Assembly: GCF_034274695.1 (NCBI RefSeq)
Contig: NZ_CP128362.1
Span: 5,024,501 to 5,088,500 of the forward strand
Length of the DNA stretch: 64,000 nt
Direction of reading: 5' to 3'
From: Chitinophaga sp. LS1
Lineage (GTDB): Bacteria > Bacteroidota > Bacteroidia > Chitinophagales > Chitinophagaceae
Shown here: positions 9,824-19,256 of the stretch, in pieces
How the letters are laid out: each line of letters begins with the position of its first letter
Position numbering within the stretch: the first letter of the stretch is position 1
Translations under genes and position numbers: made by a program
Notes under the pieces: model-generated
What the model saw: the letters and a program-made list of their open reading frames with translations, nothing else
Database searches by the model: none
What the model was told of the DNA's origin: nothing

Positions 9824-10997
9824 GGAACAATCACATATCAGTTTTGAACAGGTTGTGAGTCGCGGCTGTGGCCTCGATGTTCACCAGGAGAATGTAGTAG
9901 CCACCATCAGAGGAAATGGGTTGGAAGAACAAACCCGCACTTTTAGCACTTTCACAAGTTCACTTAGGGACCTGGTAGCTTGGCTTGAAGAATCCGGCAT
10001 TACACATGTCGCAATGGAGAGCACGGGGTTTACTGGAAGCCTGTTTTTAATATACTGGAACCTCACTTTGAACTTATTCTGGTCAATGCCCGGCATATTA
10101 AATATGTGCCGGGGCATAAGACCGATCGCAATGACAGTGCCTGGATTGCAAAATTATTGCTAAGCGGGCTACTAAAGGGAAGTTTTATTCCACCGCAATA
10201 CACTCGCGAATTACGGGAATTGTACCGATACAAACGTAAAGTAATAGGACAGCGGTCCAGTGAATATAACCGGTTACAGAACATTTTAGAGACAGCCAAT
10301 ATCAAATTGAGCACTGTAGTCAGTGATGTATTCGGTGTAAGTGGCTGGTCAATGATCACTGCCATTATTGAAGGAGAACAGGATCCTATGATATTGGCCA
10401 ATTTGGCAAAAGGTAGGCTCAAAATCAAAAAACAAGAGCTTATTCTTGCATTAGAAGGCCATCTTAATGAGCATCACCGTTTTATGCTCAGCCTGTCTAA
10501 AACTGTTATTTTACAGCTAAATGACCTACTTGGTCAGGTGGATAACCGTATAGATCAGTACTTAAAAAATGGGAGGAAGAAGTAAAATTACTTCAGACTA
10601 TTCCCGGAGTACAAAAACAAACAGCTACCGCCATCTTAGCCGAAATAGGTACAGATATGCATGCGTTCCCTAATCAGCATCATTTGGCTAGTTGGTGTGG
10701 TTTATGTCCTGGTAATAATGAAAGTGCCGGAAAAAGAAAAGTGAAAGAATCAATCATGGCAACAGATCCCTTAAAACCGCACTCGTGGAAGCAGCATGGG
10801 CTGCAGCACATACGAAAGATACTTATCTGAAAAGAAAATATTATACTTTGAGTATACGAAGAGGCAAAAAACGAGCACTTATTGCAATTTCACACAAAAT
10901 CCTAATTGCCGCTTATTTTATACTCAAAAATAGAGTGCCATATATGGAACCTGATAATCAGGAGTGGCTAAAAAAGAAAGCAGGCGCAGATAAATAA
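9822..10997 (+). pseudogene. IS110-family transposase, broken by three single-base frameshifts
   Basis: Joined across three frames, the reading is a complete IS110 transposase. The DEDD RuvC-like N-terminus shows GLDVHQENVVATI, HVAMESTG and GHKTDRNDSAWIAKLL. The Tnp20-type C-terminus shows TIPGVQKQTATAILAEIG, FPNQHHLASWCGLCPG and the NNESAGKRKS serine region. Frame breaks fall in short homopolymers: TTT at 10029-10031, six As at 10564-10569 and four As at 10737-10740. Adding one base at each restores an uninterrupted frame of about 390 codons that returns to the starting frame. The product is therefore inactive unless the shifts are assembly errors. IS110 elements lack inverted repeats and make no clear target duplication, so the ends cannot be placed exactly. 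Confidence 0.9.
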
Positions 10998-11339
10998 TTA
11001 TCTCAGACGCCTGCGCGAGCTTGAGGCATTACCCCCATCTCAATAAGATTACTAAGTTACAAAAATCGACCTTTTATTGGTGCTTTTTCAGCCTGTAGAA
11101 AAAACTGATTTAAGACTCTAAGTACAAACGATTGTTGCTATAAGCACGAAAAGAAAATTTTAATCCTATAGAGTCATATCAAATTATGGCCTGGACGAAC
11201 TATTTTCAAAGAAAAAGAGCGTGTATTTCTTTTGATACACGCTCTTTTTAAATTTAAGAAAAGTCTTCAATCAGGTTTTTAAGCTAATAAATCCTTACAG
11301 TCAGCTAATCTAATAAATTCCTATTACGAGCATTATAAT
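10998..11339. other. Intergenic region between the IS110 remnant and the quinone reductase gene
   Basis: This 342-bp stretch has no convincing gene. It probably holds the 3' non-coding end of the IS110 remnant, one strong terminator-like hairpin (11212-11249) and degenerate repeats. The repeats, about 11281-11362, have the pattern taatctaataa-ttcct-acagtcagc and appear to be partial duplications of the 3' end of the neighbouring minus-strand gene. Confidence 0.6.
11212..11249. terminator. Bidirectional terminator-like hairpin with recurring core AGAGCGTGTAT
   Basis: AAAAAGAGCGTGTAT and ATACACGCTCTTTTT form a 15-bp perfect stem around a short loop, with A and T runs on both sides. It sits between the + strand IS110 remnant and the convergent - strand quinone reductase gene. 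The same core occurs in the hairpins at 27567-27616 and 29142-29188. Confidence 0.8.
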
Positions 11340-11996
11340 CTAATAATTTCCTACACTCAGCAACTCCTCTTCAAATATCCCTTTCAATCTTTCTCCATAA
11401 TTCCGAAGCACCCCTTCTCTCTCTTCCTCCGTCATTCTCACCGGTGCATACACCACCTGCGGCTCCAACACACTAAACCCTACAAACTCCAACATCCCTC
11501 TGTTTATCGGTTTTAATATCGCATCTATATCACCATGCTCCCCTGTTTTTTCATACTTTTCGGCAGTACCGCCGGTGGTCAATGACAACAAAGCTTTCTT
11601 GCCTTTAAGCACCCCATTCTCATAACATTTTGCCTCTCCATAAAAACGACCATAAGCAAATACCTTATCCACCCAGCCTTTCAATATCCCCGGTACAGTA
11701 AACCACCACAAAGGAAACTGCCAGATCATCATATCACACCATTCTACTTTCTGCTGCTCTGTTTCAATGTCAGGAGAGAAAACGCCATCCTTCTCTTCCA
11801 GCTGCTGCTTAAAATAGGAAGGGTTATGCACTGTCGTAAAATTCCTTCTGTCCGACACCGGATCAAATGCCTGTCTGTAAAGATCACTTACCTTTACTTC
11901 ATGTCCTTCTGCCTGCAAGGTCTCGATTGCAGTATGATACATCGCGCCATTCATACTCTGTAATTCCGGATGCGCTAAAACTATCAGTATTTTCAT
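11340..11996 (-). CDS. NAD(P)H-quinone oxidoreductase, flavodoxin-like fold
   Basis: The protein is 218 aa from ATG 11996 (MKILIVLAHPELQSMNGAMY). An upstream in-frame extension is not supported because the family starts at the first beta strand. Family motifs are the N-terminal LAHPE strand-turn, WCDMMIWQFPLWWFTVPGIL, KGWVDKVFAYGRFY and LSLTTGGTAEKY, typical of the NQO1/MdaB/KefF group of FMN/FAD two-electron reductases. It probably detoxifies quinones or related electrophiles in the cytoplasm. It is divergent from an HxlR regulator with only 90 bp between the starts. This arrangement normally means the regulator controls the reductase in response to electrophile or quinone stress. Confidence 0.88.
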   Translation of the reverse strand: MKILIVLAHPELQSMNGAMYHTAIETLQAEGHEVKVSDLYRQAFDPVSDRRNFTTVHNPSYFKQQLEEKDGVFSPDIETEQQKVEWCDMMIWQFPLWWFTVPGILKGWVDKVFAYGRFYGEAKCYENGVLKGKKALLSLTTGGTAEKYEKTGEHGDIDAILKPINRGMLEFVGFSVLEPQVVYAPVRMTEEEREGVLRNYGERLKGIFEEELLSVGNY

Positions 11997-12086
11997 AATT
12001 TTATGTAGCTTTTTACAAAAGTAAATGGCAGTGGTGGAATGAATAATGGTGAAGCTAATTGTGTGCTTCACACAAAATTGTAAGTA

Positions 12087-12440
12087 ATGGGAAAACGTAA
12101 GGAAAGTTCTTCGAATAGTATCAACCAGAAAAATCTAAATTCGTTTTGCGCTACGACTTATGCGATCAGTGTGCTTGGCGGTAGGTGGAAACTGGTTATT
12201 TTGTATAAGCTGGAAAAGCGTACCATGCGGTTTGGAGAGTTGAAAGAGCATATACCGGATATCTCTGATCGTATGCTGACCTTACACCTGCAGGAGATGG
12301 AAAAGGATGGCCTGATTATCAGAACAGCGTATGCAGAAGTGCCGCCACGTGTGGAATATAGTTTGACTGAAAGTGCCAGGAGTCTGGCGCCAATATGGAA
12401 ACAACTGGAAGAGTGGGGGGTACAACACCAAAGTAGATGA
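12087..12440 (+). CDS. HxlR-family winged-helix transcriptional regulator
   Basis: The 117-aa protein has the HxlR core: CATTYAISVLGGRWKLVILY, MRFGELKEHIPDISDRMLTLHLQEM, DGLIIRTAY and VPPRVEYSLTESARSL. The conserved Cys near the start of the domain (C21) is the position that senses thiol stress in characterised members such as YodB and HypR; redox sensing here is inference. Its divergence from the quinone reductase gene makes that gene the likely target. The 90-bp gap between the starts must hold both promoters and the operator, although I could not identify a clear dyad there. Confidence 0.92.
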   Translation: MGKRKESSSNSINQKNLNSFCATTYAISVLGGRWKLVILYKLEKRTMRFGELKEHIPDISDRMLTLHLQEMEKDGLIIRTAYAEVPPRVEYSLTESARSLAPIWKQLEEWGVQHQSR

Positions 12441-12493
12441 AATGATGCTGTGATCACCATTCATGCAAAAACTGATACAACCCTTATTGAATT

Positions 12494-12529
12494 AAAAAAG
12501 GAGTCTCATTAAAGAAACTCCTTTTTTAA
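12494..12529. terminator. Bidirectional terminator hairpin between HxlR and GH97 genes
   Basis: AAAAAAGGAGT pairs with ACTCCTTTTTT around a ~12-nt loop, with A and T runs at both ends. It lies between the + strand HxlR gene and the convergent - strand GH97 gene, so it can serve both. Confidence 0.8.
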
Positions 12530-12602
12530 TTTTATGAAAAACTTATTTCGATCGTGTCACATCGCTCCTCTTAACCTTATCACAAATCCACACTCCATCT
12601 TG

Positions 12603-14531
12603 CTACATGGCCCCACTCAACCTCACCACAAACCCACCACCCGGTGCCATCTTCAGCGGCAACCTCGCACCACTTCCTATCGCTCTCTTCTCCAACTTAA
12701 AATCCTTCGCATTCTTATCCGCATTCACCCCATCCTTCCATAACTGCATCTGATAAGTACCTGCCGGTAAAAAAGACAAATCCACCTCCACATCTCTCGC
12801 ATCCCAATTCGTCATCCCTGCCACATACCAATCTCCATTCAGCGCCTGTCTCGCCATCACCACATATTCCCCCACCTTTGCCTGCAAAGGAATCGTCTTT
12901 GCCCATTGCACCGGCACCTTACTCAACAACTCCATTGCCTCCGGCTCATGCAGGTAATGCGTAGGTATATCACACAACATCTGCAACGGACTTTCGAATA
13001 CAATGTACATGGCTAATTGATTACATCTCGTACCCAATGTCATCGGCTCTGCCGGTTGTGCACTCCATTGGTCTTTCTGTACATTGATCATACCGCCTGG
13101 CGTAAAATCCATCGGCCCTGCTACCTGCCTGATAAAGGGTAGGGTAGTGGTATGTACCGGATCAATCAGGTTCGCAAACTTGCTGATCTCATTTCCCATC
13201 ACACCCTCTGACGTCAATACATTCGGATGTGTACGCAGCCATCCAACAGGTTTGTACGCCCCATGAAAATCTACGAGTAACTGCCTTTTAGCAGCGGCAT
13301 TCGCCACCTTTTCATAGTACTGTACCATTGGCTGATCATCTCTTTGCATAAAGTCTACCTTAATCCCTTTCACGCCCCATGCTGCAAAGGTATCCAGTGC
13401 CATATCCATCTGCTGGTTCAGCACCATCCAGCTGCTCCACAACAATATATCTACATGACGTTTCTTTCCATATGCCACCAGTTCTTTTACATTGATATCC
13501 GGCGCCAGGCTAAAGAGGTCGCGGGTACTGCACCAGCCTTCATCCAGCAACACATATTCAATACCATATTTGCTGGCCACATCAATGTAGTATTTGTACG
13601 TATCATTGTTAATACCTGCCCTGAAATCTACATCGTATACATTGTTGTAATGCCACCAGTCCCACTGCACTTTACCGGGTTTTACCCAACTAAAATCGCC
13701 TTTGGCATCGGGTGCCAGCTGGTAGACCAGTTGGTTGGTAAGCAGGTCCCCGTCTTTGCGTGCGATCATGACTATTCTCCATGGAAACGCCTGCGGACCT
13801 TTCAGCTCTGCAATATAATCCTGCCTTGATTCGACCTGCTCATCTCTGTCGCTGGTGATTTTCACTGCTTTGGGAAAATGCGGAAACACGCCATGGATAC
13901 TGTTGCCGCCACGTAGCCACATACCTGCGTAGTTGTATAAACCTGATTCTGTGATAAGGAGTTTCGTACCGTTGACTTCGAACAATGCTGGCAGACTAGC
14001 CAACTTGTTTTCGTCTATTTCACCCACCCCATAAGGAATATATTTCCGTTCATTATGAGAATAGAACCCGTCTTCCTGCGGATACCACGCTTTGCCTGTC
14101 TTATCCATATTGAATTCTGCCTGCTCGTCTGTGACCTTATAAGGGCCCTTTTCGCGGCTTATCCAATGCCAGGCAACTCCATTGTCATATGCCCGCCATT
14201 CCAGCGACAATGCGTTGTTAAAATCAATATGCAGCTCATTGTAGCGATCTTCAATGGTGGTAGTTTTTTGTTTTACGATGGGCGTGAGCTGCCCTTCGTG
14301 TGAGCTTTGTTTTGATTTGCTCACTTTCCAGTTGCCTTTGTTGAAGGAAACCACCGAGTTACCGATCAAAGGCTTGTTATCCTGCGATACGCTGTAGGTG
14401 ATATTGGCGCCTACGGATACGGACAAGGTAATAGACTTGTCGGGTGATAGTAAAGTAAATTTTTGTTGTGCATGAATGGCGGAGGCACTTCCTAACAGGA
14501 AGGCGCATGCAAGCCATGGGTGGAATTTCAT
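12603..14531 (-). CDS. Glycoside hydrolase family 97 (retaining, alpha-galactosidase-like)
   Basis: The 642-aa exported enzyme has a signal peptide ending at HAQQ. The N-terminal beta-sandwich (LLSPDKSITLSVSVGANITYSVS, NGVAWHWISRE) is followed by a TIM barrel (DFSWVKPGKVQWDWWHYNN, YVLLDEGWC) and a C-terminal sandwich. The barrel segment GIKVDFMQRDDQ (Asp about residue 391) and LTSEGVMGNE (Glu about 440) fit the retaining GH97 subgroup, in which an Asp nucleophile replaces the Glu base of inverting SusB-type enzymes. The substrate is thus more likely an alpha-galactoside than starch, though subgroup assignment from motifs alone is tentative. Location is probably periplasmic. It lies 3' of the GH105 gene on the same strand, but a terminator separates them. 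Confidence 0.92.
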   Translation of the reverse strand: MKFHPWLACAFLLGSASAIHAQQKFTLLSPDKSITLSVSVGANITYSVSQDNKPLIGNSVVSFNKGNWKVSKSKQSSHEGQLTPIVKQKTTTIEDRYNELHIDFNNALSLEWRAYDNGVAWHWISREKGPYKVTDEQAEFNMDKTGKAWYPQEDGFYSHNERKYIPYGVGEIDENKLASLPALFEVNGTKLLITESGLYNYAGMWLRGGNSIHGVFPHFPKAVKITSDRDEQVESRQDYIAELKGPQAFPWRIVMIARKDGDLLTNQLVYQLAPDAKGDFSWVKPGKVQWDWWHYNNVYDVDFRAGINNDTYKYYIDVASKYGIEYVLLDEGWCSTRDLFSLAPDINVKELVAYGKKRHVDILLWSSWMVLNQQMDMALDTFAAWGVKGIKVDFMQRDDQPMVQYYEKVANAAAKRQLLVDFHGAYKPVGWLRTHPNVLTSEGVMGNEISKFANLIDPVHTTTLPFIRQVAGPMDFTPGGMINVQKDQWSAQPAEPMTLGTRCNQLAMYIVFESPLQMLCDIPTHYLHEPEAMELLSKVPVQWAKTIPLQAKVGEYVVMARQALNGDWYVAGMTNWDARDVEVDLSFLPAGTYQMQLWKDGVNADKNAKDFKLEKRAIGSGARLPLKMAPGGGFVVRLSGAM

Positions 14532-14826
14532 AAATAGACCTGAGTTTTTTTAAAGGTATAAAAACAATCCTGAAAGAGATAATTTACCCCAAGGGAGGAA
14601 AACTATTTTCAGAAAAATCGGCTGCTACTGCCGGGGATTTATCCCAAGGGAGGAACCCCATTCAAAAAAAAAACATAAAAAAGGAAGTTCACAAACAGGC
14701 ATGAACACCATTTTCAGAAAAAACATTTATGAAAAAGGTTATTCACCAACGGGGAATGAAAACCATTTTCAGAAAAAAGCCGCTGCTACCCGTGGTAACA
14801 GCGGCCTATATGCAATTAGATGATCA
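14532..14826. repeat. Repeat-rich intergenic spacer with module B copies
   Basis: The 295-bp spacer holds two copies of caagggaggaa (about 14591 and 14645), each near an attttcagaaaaa or cattcaaaaaa tract. It also has a degenerate module B (14688-14717) and a full module B (14728-14771, ttcaccaacggggaatgaaa). Module B is shared with the repeats at 9706, 27616 and 29197. No coding potential was seen. Confidence 0.7.
14773..14805 (-). terminator. Rho-independent terminator of the GH105 gene
   Basis: GCCGCTGCTACC (14779-14790) pairs with GGTAACAGCGGC (14794-14805) with one mismatch. On the minus strand the hairpin is followed by a six-T run, 22 bp after the GH105 stop. Confidence 0.8.
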
Positions 14827-15957
14827 TTACTTATCCAGCAACAACGCGGCAGTCCATAACACCGGCGCCTGACCCACCAGGCTACCCGTTACTTTCTCCC
14901 TGTTGAGGTAATAATTTGGATCATTCCGCTTCTTTGTCTCTTCACAAATATCTTTCAGATCTCCCGCTTCATTGAGCCCTTTCACAACCGCCATCCACGC
15001 ATTTCTGGCCATTGTACCATACGCCTCATCTTCCAGCCATTTCCTTTTCACCCCCATTACGAGTGCATAAGTAAACATTGCCCCACCGGAATTCTCCGTC
15101 CAGCTCTTTTCATCATCTATGATCTGTCCCCATTTAAAATCAGGTGTCTGATACTGTTTCAGGGCGGCCATCATTTTCTTATAGCTATCCAGGATGTGGG
15201 CGCGGTTTGGATTTTCAACAGGTAAGTAATTGAGTATTAATGCCATACTTGCTGCTGCCCAACCATTACCACGGCTCCAGTAAATGGGAACGTCTGCCGA
15301 TTGGTTGAATAAACCTGTTGGTTGCTGTAAGGCATCTATGTACACGGCCAGCTCAGTCGCTGCCCTGTTGATATATTCTTTGGTACCGGTCGCACGAAAA
15401 GCCTGTGTTTGCAACAGGGTGAAGAGGAACATATCTTCTACCTGCATACGTGACTGCCAGGAGAGGCCTCTGCCGGCTAATACCTGTTGTTCCGGTTTAG
15501 GACCTTCGGGCAGTTCCCACTGCTGGTCTGCAAAAGGCTTACCTACGTCAAGGTAACGGTTCTGGTTGGTCTGAAGGTAAAGTTCCAGCGGAACAGCGCC
15601 AAATACGCTGTGTTCCAGCATGTCGGGAGTAGGCATCATATGGTGTGCCTGCGCCACGAGTGGTTCATACCTGAGTGCCAGCTTTTCGGCAAGGGCTTTA
15701 TCACCCGTTACTTTGGCCAGTTGCAGGGCGCCGTACCAGGTGAGTACTTCAGGATAAGTAATGGAAGTAGGGGCCTCAGAAGACCCAAAGTTGTCAAAGT
15801 TAGATGCTACATAGTGATTAGCTACATAAGGACCAATAACGGCCGGTTCATTGCCAAGGGGCCATTCCTTGAATATTTTTTGGCCAAATGTCCCTCCCAG
15901 ATTCACGAACAACGCTGACGTAGCGATCAAAACCCGGAATTGTGTTCGATAATTCAT
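14827..15957 (-). CDS. Glycoside hydrolase family 105/88-like unsaturated glycuronyl hydrolase
   Basis: The 376-aa exported protein begins with a signal peptide (cleavage near LGGTFGQ). The (alpha/alpha)6-barrel features of GH105/YteR-like enzymes are visible: TYPEVLTWYGALQLAKVTGD, a repeated helix pattern, QVEDMFLFTLL, ADVPIYWSRGNGWAAASMA and WTENSGGAMFTYALVMG. GH105 enzymes remove unsaturated galacturonyl residues from pectin fragments made by lyases, usually using an Asp in the barrel. DMFLF in place of the usual D-x-MF spacing is close to consensus. It has its own terminator, so it need not be co-transcribed with the GH97 gene 3' of it. Substrate is inferred from the family only. Confidence 0.85.
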   Translation of the reverse strand: MNYRTQFRVLIATSALFVNLGGTFGQKIFKEWPLGNEPAVIGPYVANHYVASNFDNFGSSEAPTSITYPEVLTWYGALQLAKVTGDKALAEKLALRYEPLVAQAHHMMPTPDMLEHSVFGAVPLELYLQTNQNRYLDVGKPFADQQWELPEGPKPEQQVLAGRGLSWQSRMQVEDMFLFTLLQTQAFRATGTKEYINRAATELAVYIDALQQPTGLFNQSADVPIYWSRGNGWAAASMALILNYLPVENPNRAHILDSYKKMMAALKQYQTPDFKWGQIIDDEKSWTENSGGAMFTYALVMGVKRKWLEDEAYGTMARNAWMAVVKGLNEAGDLKDICEETKKRNDPNYYLNREKVTGSLVGQAPVLWTAALLLDK

Positions 15958-16152
15958 ATATGATGAATGTTATAGGGTAGATTTTGATGTAAAATTGGCG
16001 TAAAGTAATATTTAAAATTTTGTAATGCAATATTTTGTCAACGAAATTTACGTTAAGGACGGAATTTAACCTTGAAGGCGGTTTTTTGCTCCAAAATTCT
16101 TAACTTGGAAATAAAGCAGTACTCTTTTCTTCACCTCCAAAAACTCCTCGTT

Positions 16153-16590
16153 ATGGGAACAGTACGCGACATTCTGCAGGTCAAAGGCCATGCAGTCTAC
16201 TCCATCGATCCCGATAGTACCGTCTTCGATGCACTCAGTGTGCTGGTTGACAAAAACGTTGGCGCACTCATTGTTTTAGACAATGAAAAACTCCTTGGTA
16301 TCTTCTCTGAACGTGACTACGCCCGCAGGGTGATCTTAAAAGGCCGCGCCTCCAGGGATACCCTTATCAGGGAGATCATGACAGAACACCCTTACTCCGT
16401 CACCGAAAATGATTCGATTGAGGATTGTATGGTAAAAATGACGGAAAAGCACATCCGCCACTTACCGGTCATTGACCATCAAAACAGGCTGGTAGGCATG
16501 ATCTCCATAGGGGATGTGGTCAAGCACGTTATTGATGAGCAAAAGTATATTATAAATAACCTTGAAGGTTATATAAAAGGTACCAGGTAA
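16153..16590 (+). CDS. Two-CBS-domain protein
   Basis: The protein is 145 aa from ATG 16153 (MGTVRDILQ); an in-frame TTG 81 bp upstream would add a non-conserved tail. It contains one tandem CBS pair (Bateman module). The first CBS covers about 5-60 (YSIDPDSTVFDALSVLVDKNVGALIVLD, GIFSERDYARRV) and the second about 72-130 (IMTEHPYSVTENDSIEDCMVKM, IRHLPVIDHQNRLVGMISIGDVV). Such stand-alone modules bind adenine nucleotides and act as energy sensors on partner proteins. No partner gene is adjacent. A terminator follows directly, so it is probably monocistronic. Confidence 0.92.
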   Translation: MGTVRDILQVKGHAVYSIDPDSTVFDALSVLVDKNVGALIVLDNEKLLGIFSERDYARRVILKGRASRDTLIREIMTEHPYSVTENDSIEDCMVKMTEKHIRHLPVIDHQNRLVGMISIGDVVKHVIDEQKYIINNLEGYIKGTR

Positions 16591-16594
16591 AAGT

Positions 16595-16634
16595 AAAAAC
16601 GGCTGCCCGGTAAAAAAGGGACAGCCGTTTTATT
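16595..16634 (+). terminator. Rho-independent terminator after the CBS gene
   Basis: AAAACGGCTGCCC pairs with GGGACAGCCGTTTT with one mismatch and an 8-nt loop. It starts 5 bp past the stop codon and ends in a T-rich run. Confidence 0.85.
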
Positions 16635-16805
16635 TTATATGTCAAAACCTAAAAAAACTTATCCGTCTGAATGAAGTCTGAATGAAAGAAACTTTTCTGC
16701 CAGCAAGCAAAGACTGCCGTTTCGATTCATTCTTCAGCACTTAAAACCACCTCTTCAGGCAAAGAAATCCTCAACCACCTTCCCGCCTATCCAGGCAAGA
16801 AATCC

Positions 16806-19250
16806 TCAACCTCCTGATCGCTTCGCCTCCGCACTCGTGGCCGTCTGCCTTTCTCTCGCCCCCTTGATCTTACTATTCCCAAAACTATACGTCGCACTCA
16901 ACGTCGCCGTCCGGTTCTGCCACTGATTATGGATATGAAAATCTACATTCCCATACACCGCTGCTCCCCTGAACTGATCCCCATTCGTTACATCCGTAAA
17001 GTTCAACTTCATGTTTAGTTTTTTATCAAACAGCGTCTTCTGCACGCCGCCACCGATTGCATAATACGCTTTGCCTCTCCATACTCCCCACTGAAAAGGC
17101 GTACCTCCATACGCATTCACTTCTATCTTCCAGTCCCCCGGCAATGTAAACGTAGATGTCGTTTCAAAATGTGCCCCGACAGCTGAATTCACAATATTCA
17201 TCCCCGAATCCTTCAGTGCATAGTAATTATAGTTCATGTTCAGGTTATTATTGATACTCCACCACTTTGTTGGATTGACCGGCACTGTCAGGGATACATG
17301 CCACCCTTGCCTGTAATCATAGTTCTTGTCATAACTCGTCGTCACTTTGGTGGAATCGTTCTGCTCTAAAAACTCCGATATAAAATTCTCTGTCCTGTCA
17401 TAACTCAAACTCAATATATACTTCTGCTTAAATGAATACGTCAGCTCCACGATATTCGTAAACTCAGGTTGCAGATAAGGATTGCCCCTGCCATACGTAT
17501 ACCTGTCAGAATAAAATATAAACGGATTCAGATCCTCATACTCCGGCCTGTTGATTCTCCTTGCATACGTCACCCCCAGCTTATGGTCCTTACTAAAAGT
17601 ATGATCCGCCGAAAAGTTCGGGAAGAAACTCACATAACGCCGCTTCACAACAGAATTGTAAGTCACCGAATTCCCTGCTGACGATGTCCCTTCTACCCGC
17701 AAGCCCAGTTGCGCATCTGTACCGTTCTTAAATGATTTCTTAATCAACCCATATGCCGCCAGCACATTCTCCGTATAAATAAAATGATTGCTTTGCGAGA
17801 GCGCCGGTATATACTTGCCCCCATATAATGAGTCGTACAGCAGTACGTTGTCTGTCGTGACAAAACTGCCCTTCACACCCGTTTCCAATCTGGTCGTTTT
17901 GTTGAAAGGCAGTACTAAATCCCCCTTAATACTTTTGATCGTAATATTGGTCGTCGTGAAGTTCCTGATCGCATGGGGATTCTTATTGAGCGGATCTTCA
18001 GGATAGTACATGCTATCATTCAAATACACCCTGCGGTGGTAACCGAATTTCGCATAATCCGCATCTATACTCACTTCTGTACCGAGTGTATCCAACTGAC
18101 CTTTATAATTTACATTGATGGTATTGGTGTTAAAGTTGTGGTCATTGTTCGTTACCGAATAAAGGGCAGAATCCAATGAGGAATGACCCAATTGATAAAT
18201 ATTCGTTGTATTGAAAATATTACTGCGAAAGAAATTGTTATTTCCATTCAGCAATACTCCCACCGTATGTTTAGGGGTAATGAAATAATCAAACCCTAAT
18301 TTATACCCGTTACTGATAAAGTTCCTTTTCCCGAACTGGGGGGCCGAAAAGTACTGTGCTTCCTCCTTATTATCTCCATTCACCACCCGTGTGGCCAGGC
18401 GCTGGTTATAAAAATGCCTGTCTCCATGATTGTAATTTCCAAAGGCATTGAACTTTTCAGTTCGCCAGTTTAGGTTTAAGCCGGTATTCCAGAATCCATA
18501 CCGGCCAAAACCTCCACTACCGTTTACGGAGCCGTTGATACCTGTTGCGACTCCTTTTTTTGTTTTAATATTAATAATCCCACTGTTGCCGGCAGCATCA
18601 TATTTGGCGGAAGGAGAAGTCATGATCTCAATTTGTGAGACCGTTTCTGCCGGCAAACTTTTCAGCAGGTTGGCGAGTTGTTCGCCGCTCAGGTAGGTGA
18701 GTTTTCCGTCGAGCATGACGGTGACCCCACCATTTCCTTTTAAGAGTATATTATCATCTTTATCAATCTGTACACCCGGTGCACGGCGCAGTACATCCAA
18801 TACAGTACTGCCTGCGGCGGCCACGCTGCTTTCTACATTCAATACAGTCGCTCCTTCTTTTCTCTCAATAAAAGGTTTCTGAGCTGTGACGGTCACGCCC
18901 TGTAAATTTTTGGAAGAGCTGGACAATGTCATATTTGCAAACTGTATAGCTGTATGTTGGGGATCAATGGAGAAAGCCGGTGTATAAGCTGTTTGGTAAC
19001 CTACCAGGGAGGACTGTACAAAGTAGTGACCTGTATTGATTTTCTCAAAACTGGCGCTGCCATCTGCTGCACTCAGCTCCCCCTTTACGAGGGTGGAATC
19101 TTTCGATTGCCGCAATACGACACTGGCAAATGGCAGGGGTTGCCCTTTCCCGTCAATCACTTTGACGGTGATTTTCCCATTCACATTCTGGGCAAAGCAT
19201 TCCCTGTTGCCTACGTAGGTAAGCAGAATAAGCAAAATGAGTTTTTTCAT
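16806..19250 (-). CDS. TonB-dependent receptor with outer membrane beta-barrel family 3 domain
   Basis: The protein is 814 aa from ATG 19250 (MKKLILLILLTYVGNRECFAQ, a signal peptide). A carboxypeptidase-regulatory-like domain (about 24-110, VKVIDGKGQPLPFASVVLRQ) precedes a plug (about 115-230). The plug shows GVTVTAQKPFIERKEG, VLDVLRRAPGVQID, VTVMLDGKLTYLSGEQ and YDAAGNSGIINIKTKKG. A ~22-stranded barrel of the Outer_memb_brl_3 type follows (FPNFSADHTFSKDHKLGVTYARRINRPEYEDLNPF). It likely imports an unknown ligand using TonB energy. A 65-aa membrane/secreted ORF ends 6 bp before the start and may be translationally coupled. There is no SusD partner, so polysaccharide uptake is not implied. Near-identical 23-bp repeats (16757 and 16791) run up to its stop codon. 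Confidence 0.9.
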   Translation of the reverse strand: MKKLILLILLTYVGNRECFAQNVNGKITVKVIDGKGQPLPFASVVLRQSKDSTLVKGELSAADGSASFEKINTGHYFVQSSLVGYQTAYTPAFSIDPQHTAIQFANMTLSSSSKNLQGVTVTAQKPFIERKEGATVLNVESSVAAAGSTVLDVLRRAPGVQIDKDDNILLKGNGGVTVMLDGKLTYLSGEQLANLLKSLPAETVSQIEIMTSPSAKYDAAGNSGIINIKTKKGVATGINGSVNGSGGFGRYGFWNTGLNLNWRTEKFNAFGNYNHGDRHFYNQRLATRVVNGDNKEEAQYFSAPQFGKRNFISNGYKLGFDYFITPKHTVGVLLNGNNNFFRSNIFNTTNIYQLGHSSLDSALYSVTNNDHNFNTNTINVNYKGQLDTLGTEVSIDADYAKFGYHRRVYLNDSMYYPEDPLNKNPHAIRNFTTTNITIKSIKGDLVLPFNKTTRLETGVKGSFVTTDNVLLYDSLYGGKYIPALSQSNHFIYTENVLAAYGLIKKSFKNGTDAQLGLRVEGTSSAGNSVTYNSVVKRRYVSFFPNFSADHTFSKDHKLGVTYARRINRPEYEDLNPFIFYSDRYTYGRGNPYLQPEFTNIVELTYSFKQKYILSLSYDRTENFISEFLEQNDSTKVTTSYDKNYDYRQGWHVSLTVPVNPTKWWSINNNLNMNYNYYALKDSGMNIVNSAVGAHFETTSTFTLPGDWKIEVNAYGGTPFQWGVWRGKAYYAIGGGVQKTLFDKKLNMKLNFTDVTNGDQFRGAAVYGNVDFHIHNQWQNRTATLSATYSFGNSKIKGARERQTATSAEAKRSGG

Positions 19251-19256
19251 AAACAA

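Noticed and set aside
9822..10585. Programmed frameshifting to make the IS110 transposase
   Set aside because: IS110 transposases are normally one frame, there are three breaks rather than one, and the first site (ggggtttact) is not a typical slippery sequence. Decay or assembly error explains them better.
10106..10585. Separate 159-aa gene
   Set aside because: It is the middle part of the frameshifted IS110 transposase in another frame; the frame continues the upstream sequence once one T is restored.
16757..16815. Two near-identical ~23-bp copies of caggcaagaaatcctcaacc at the TonB receptor 3' end
   Set aside because: Only two copies, one reaching into the stop codon; most likely a small local duplication without further meaning.
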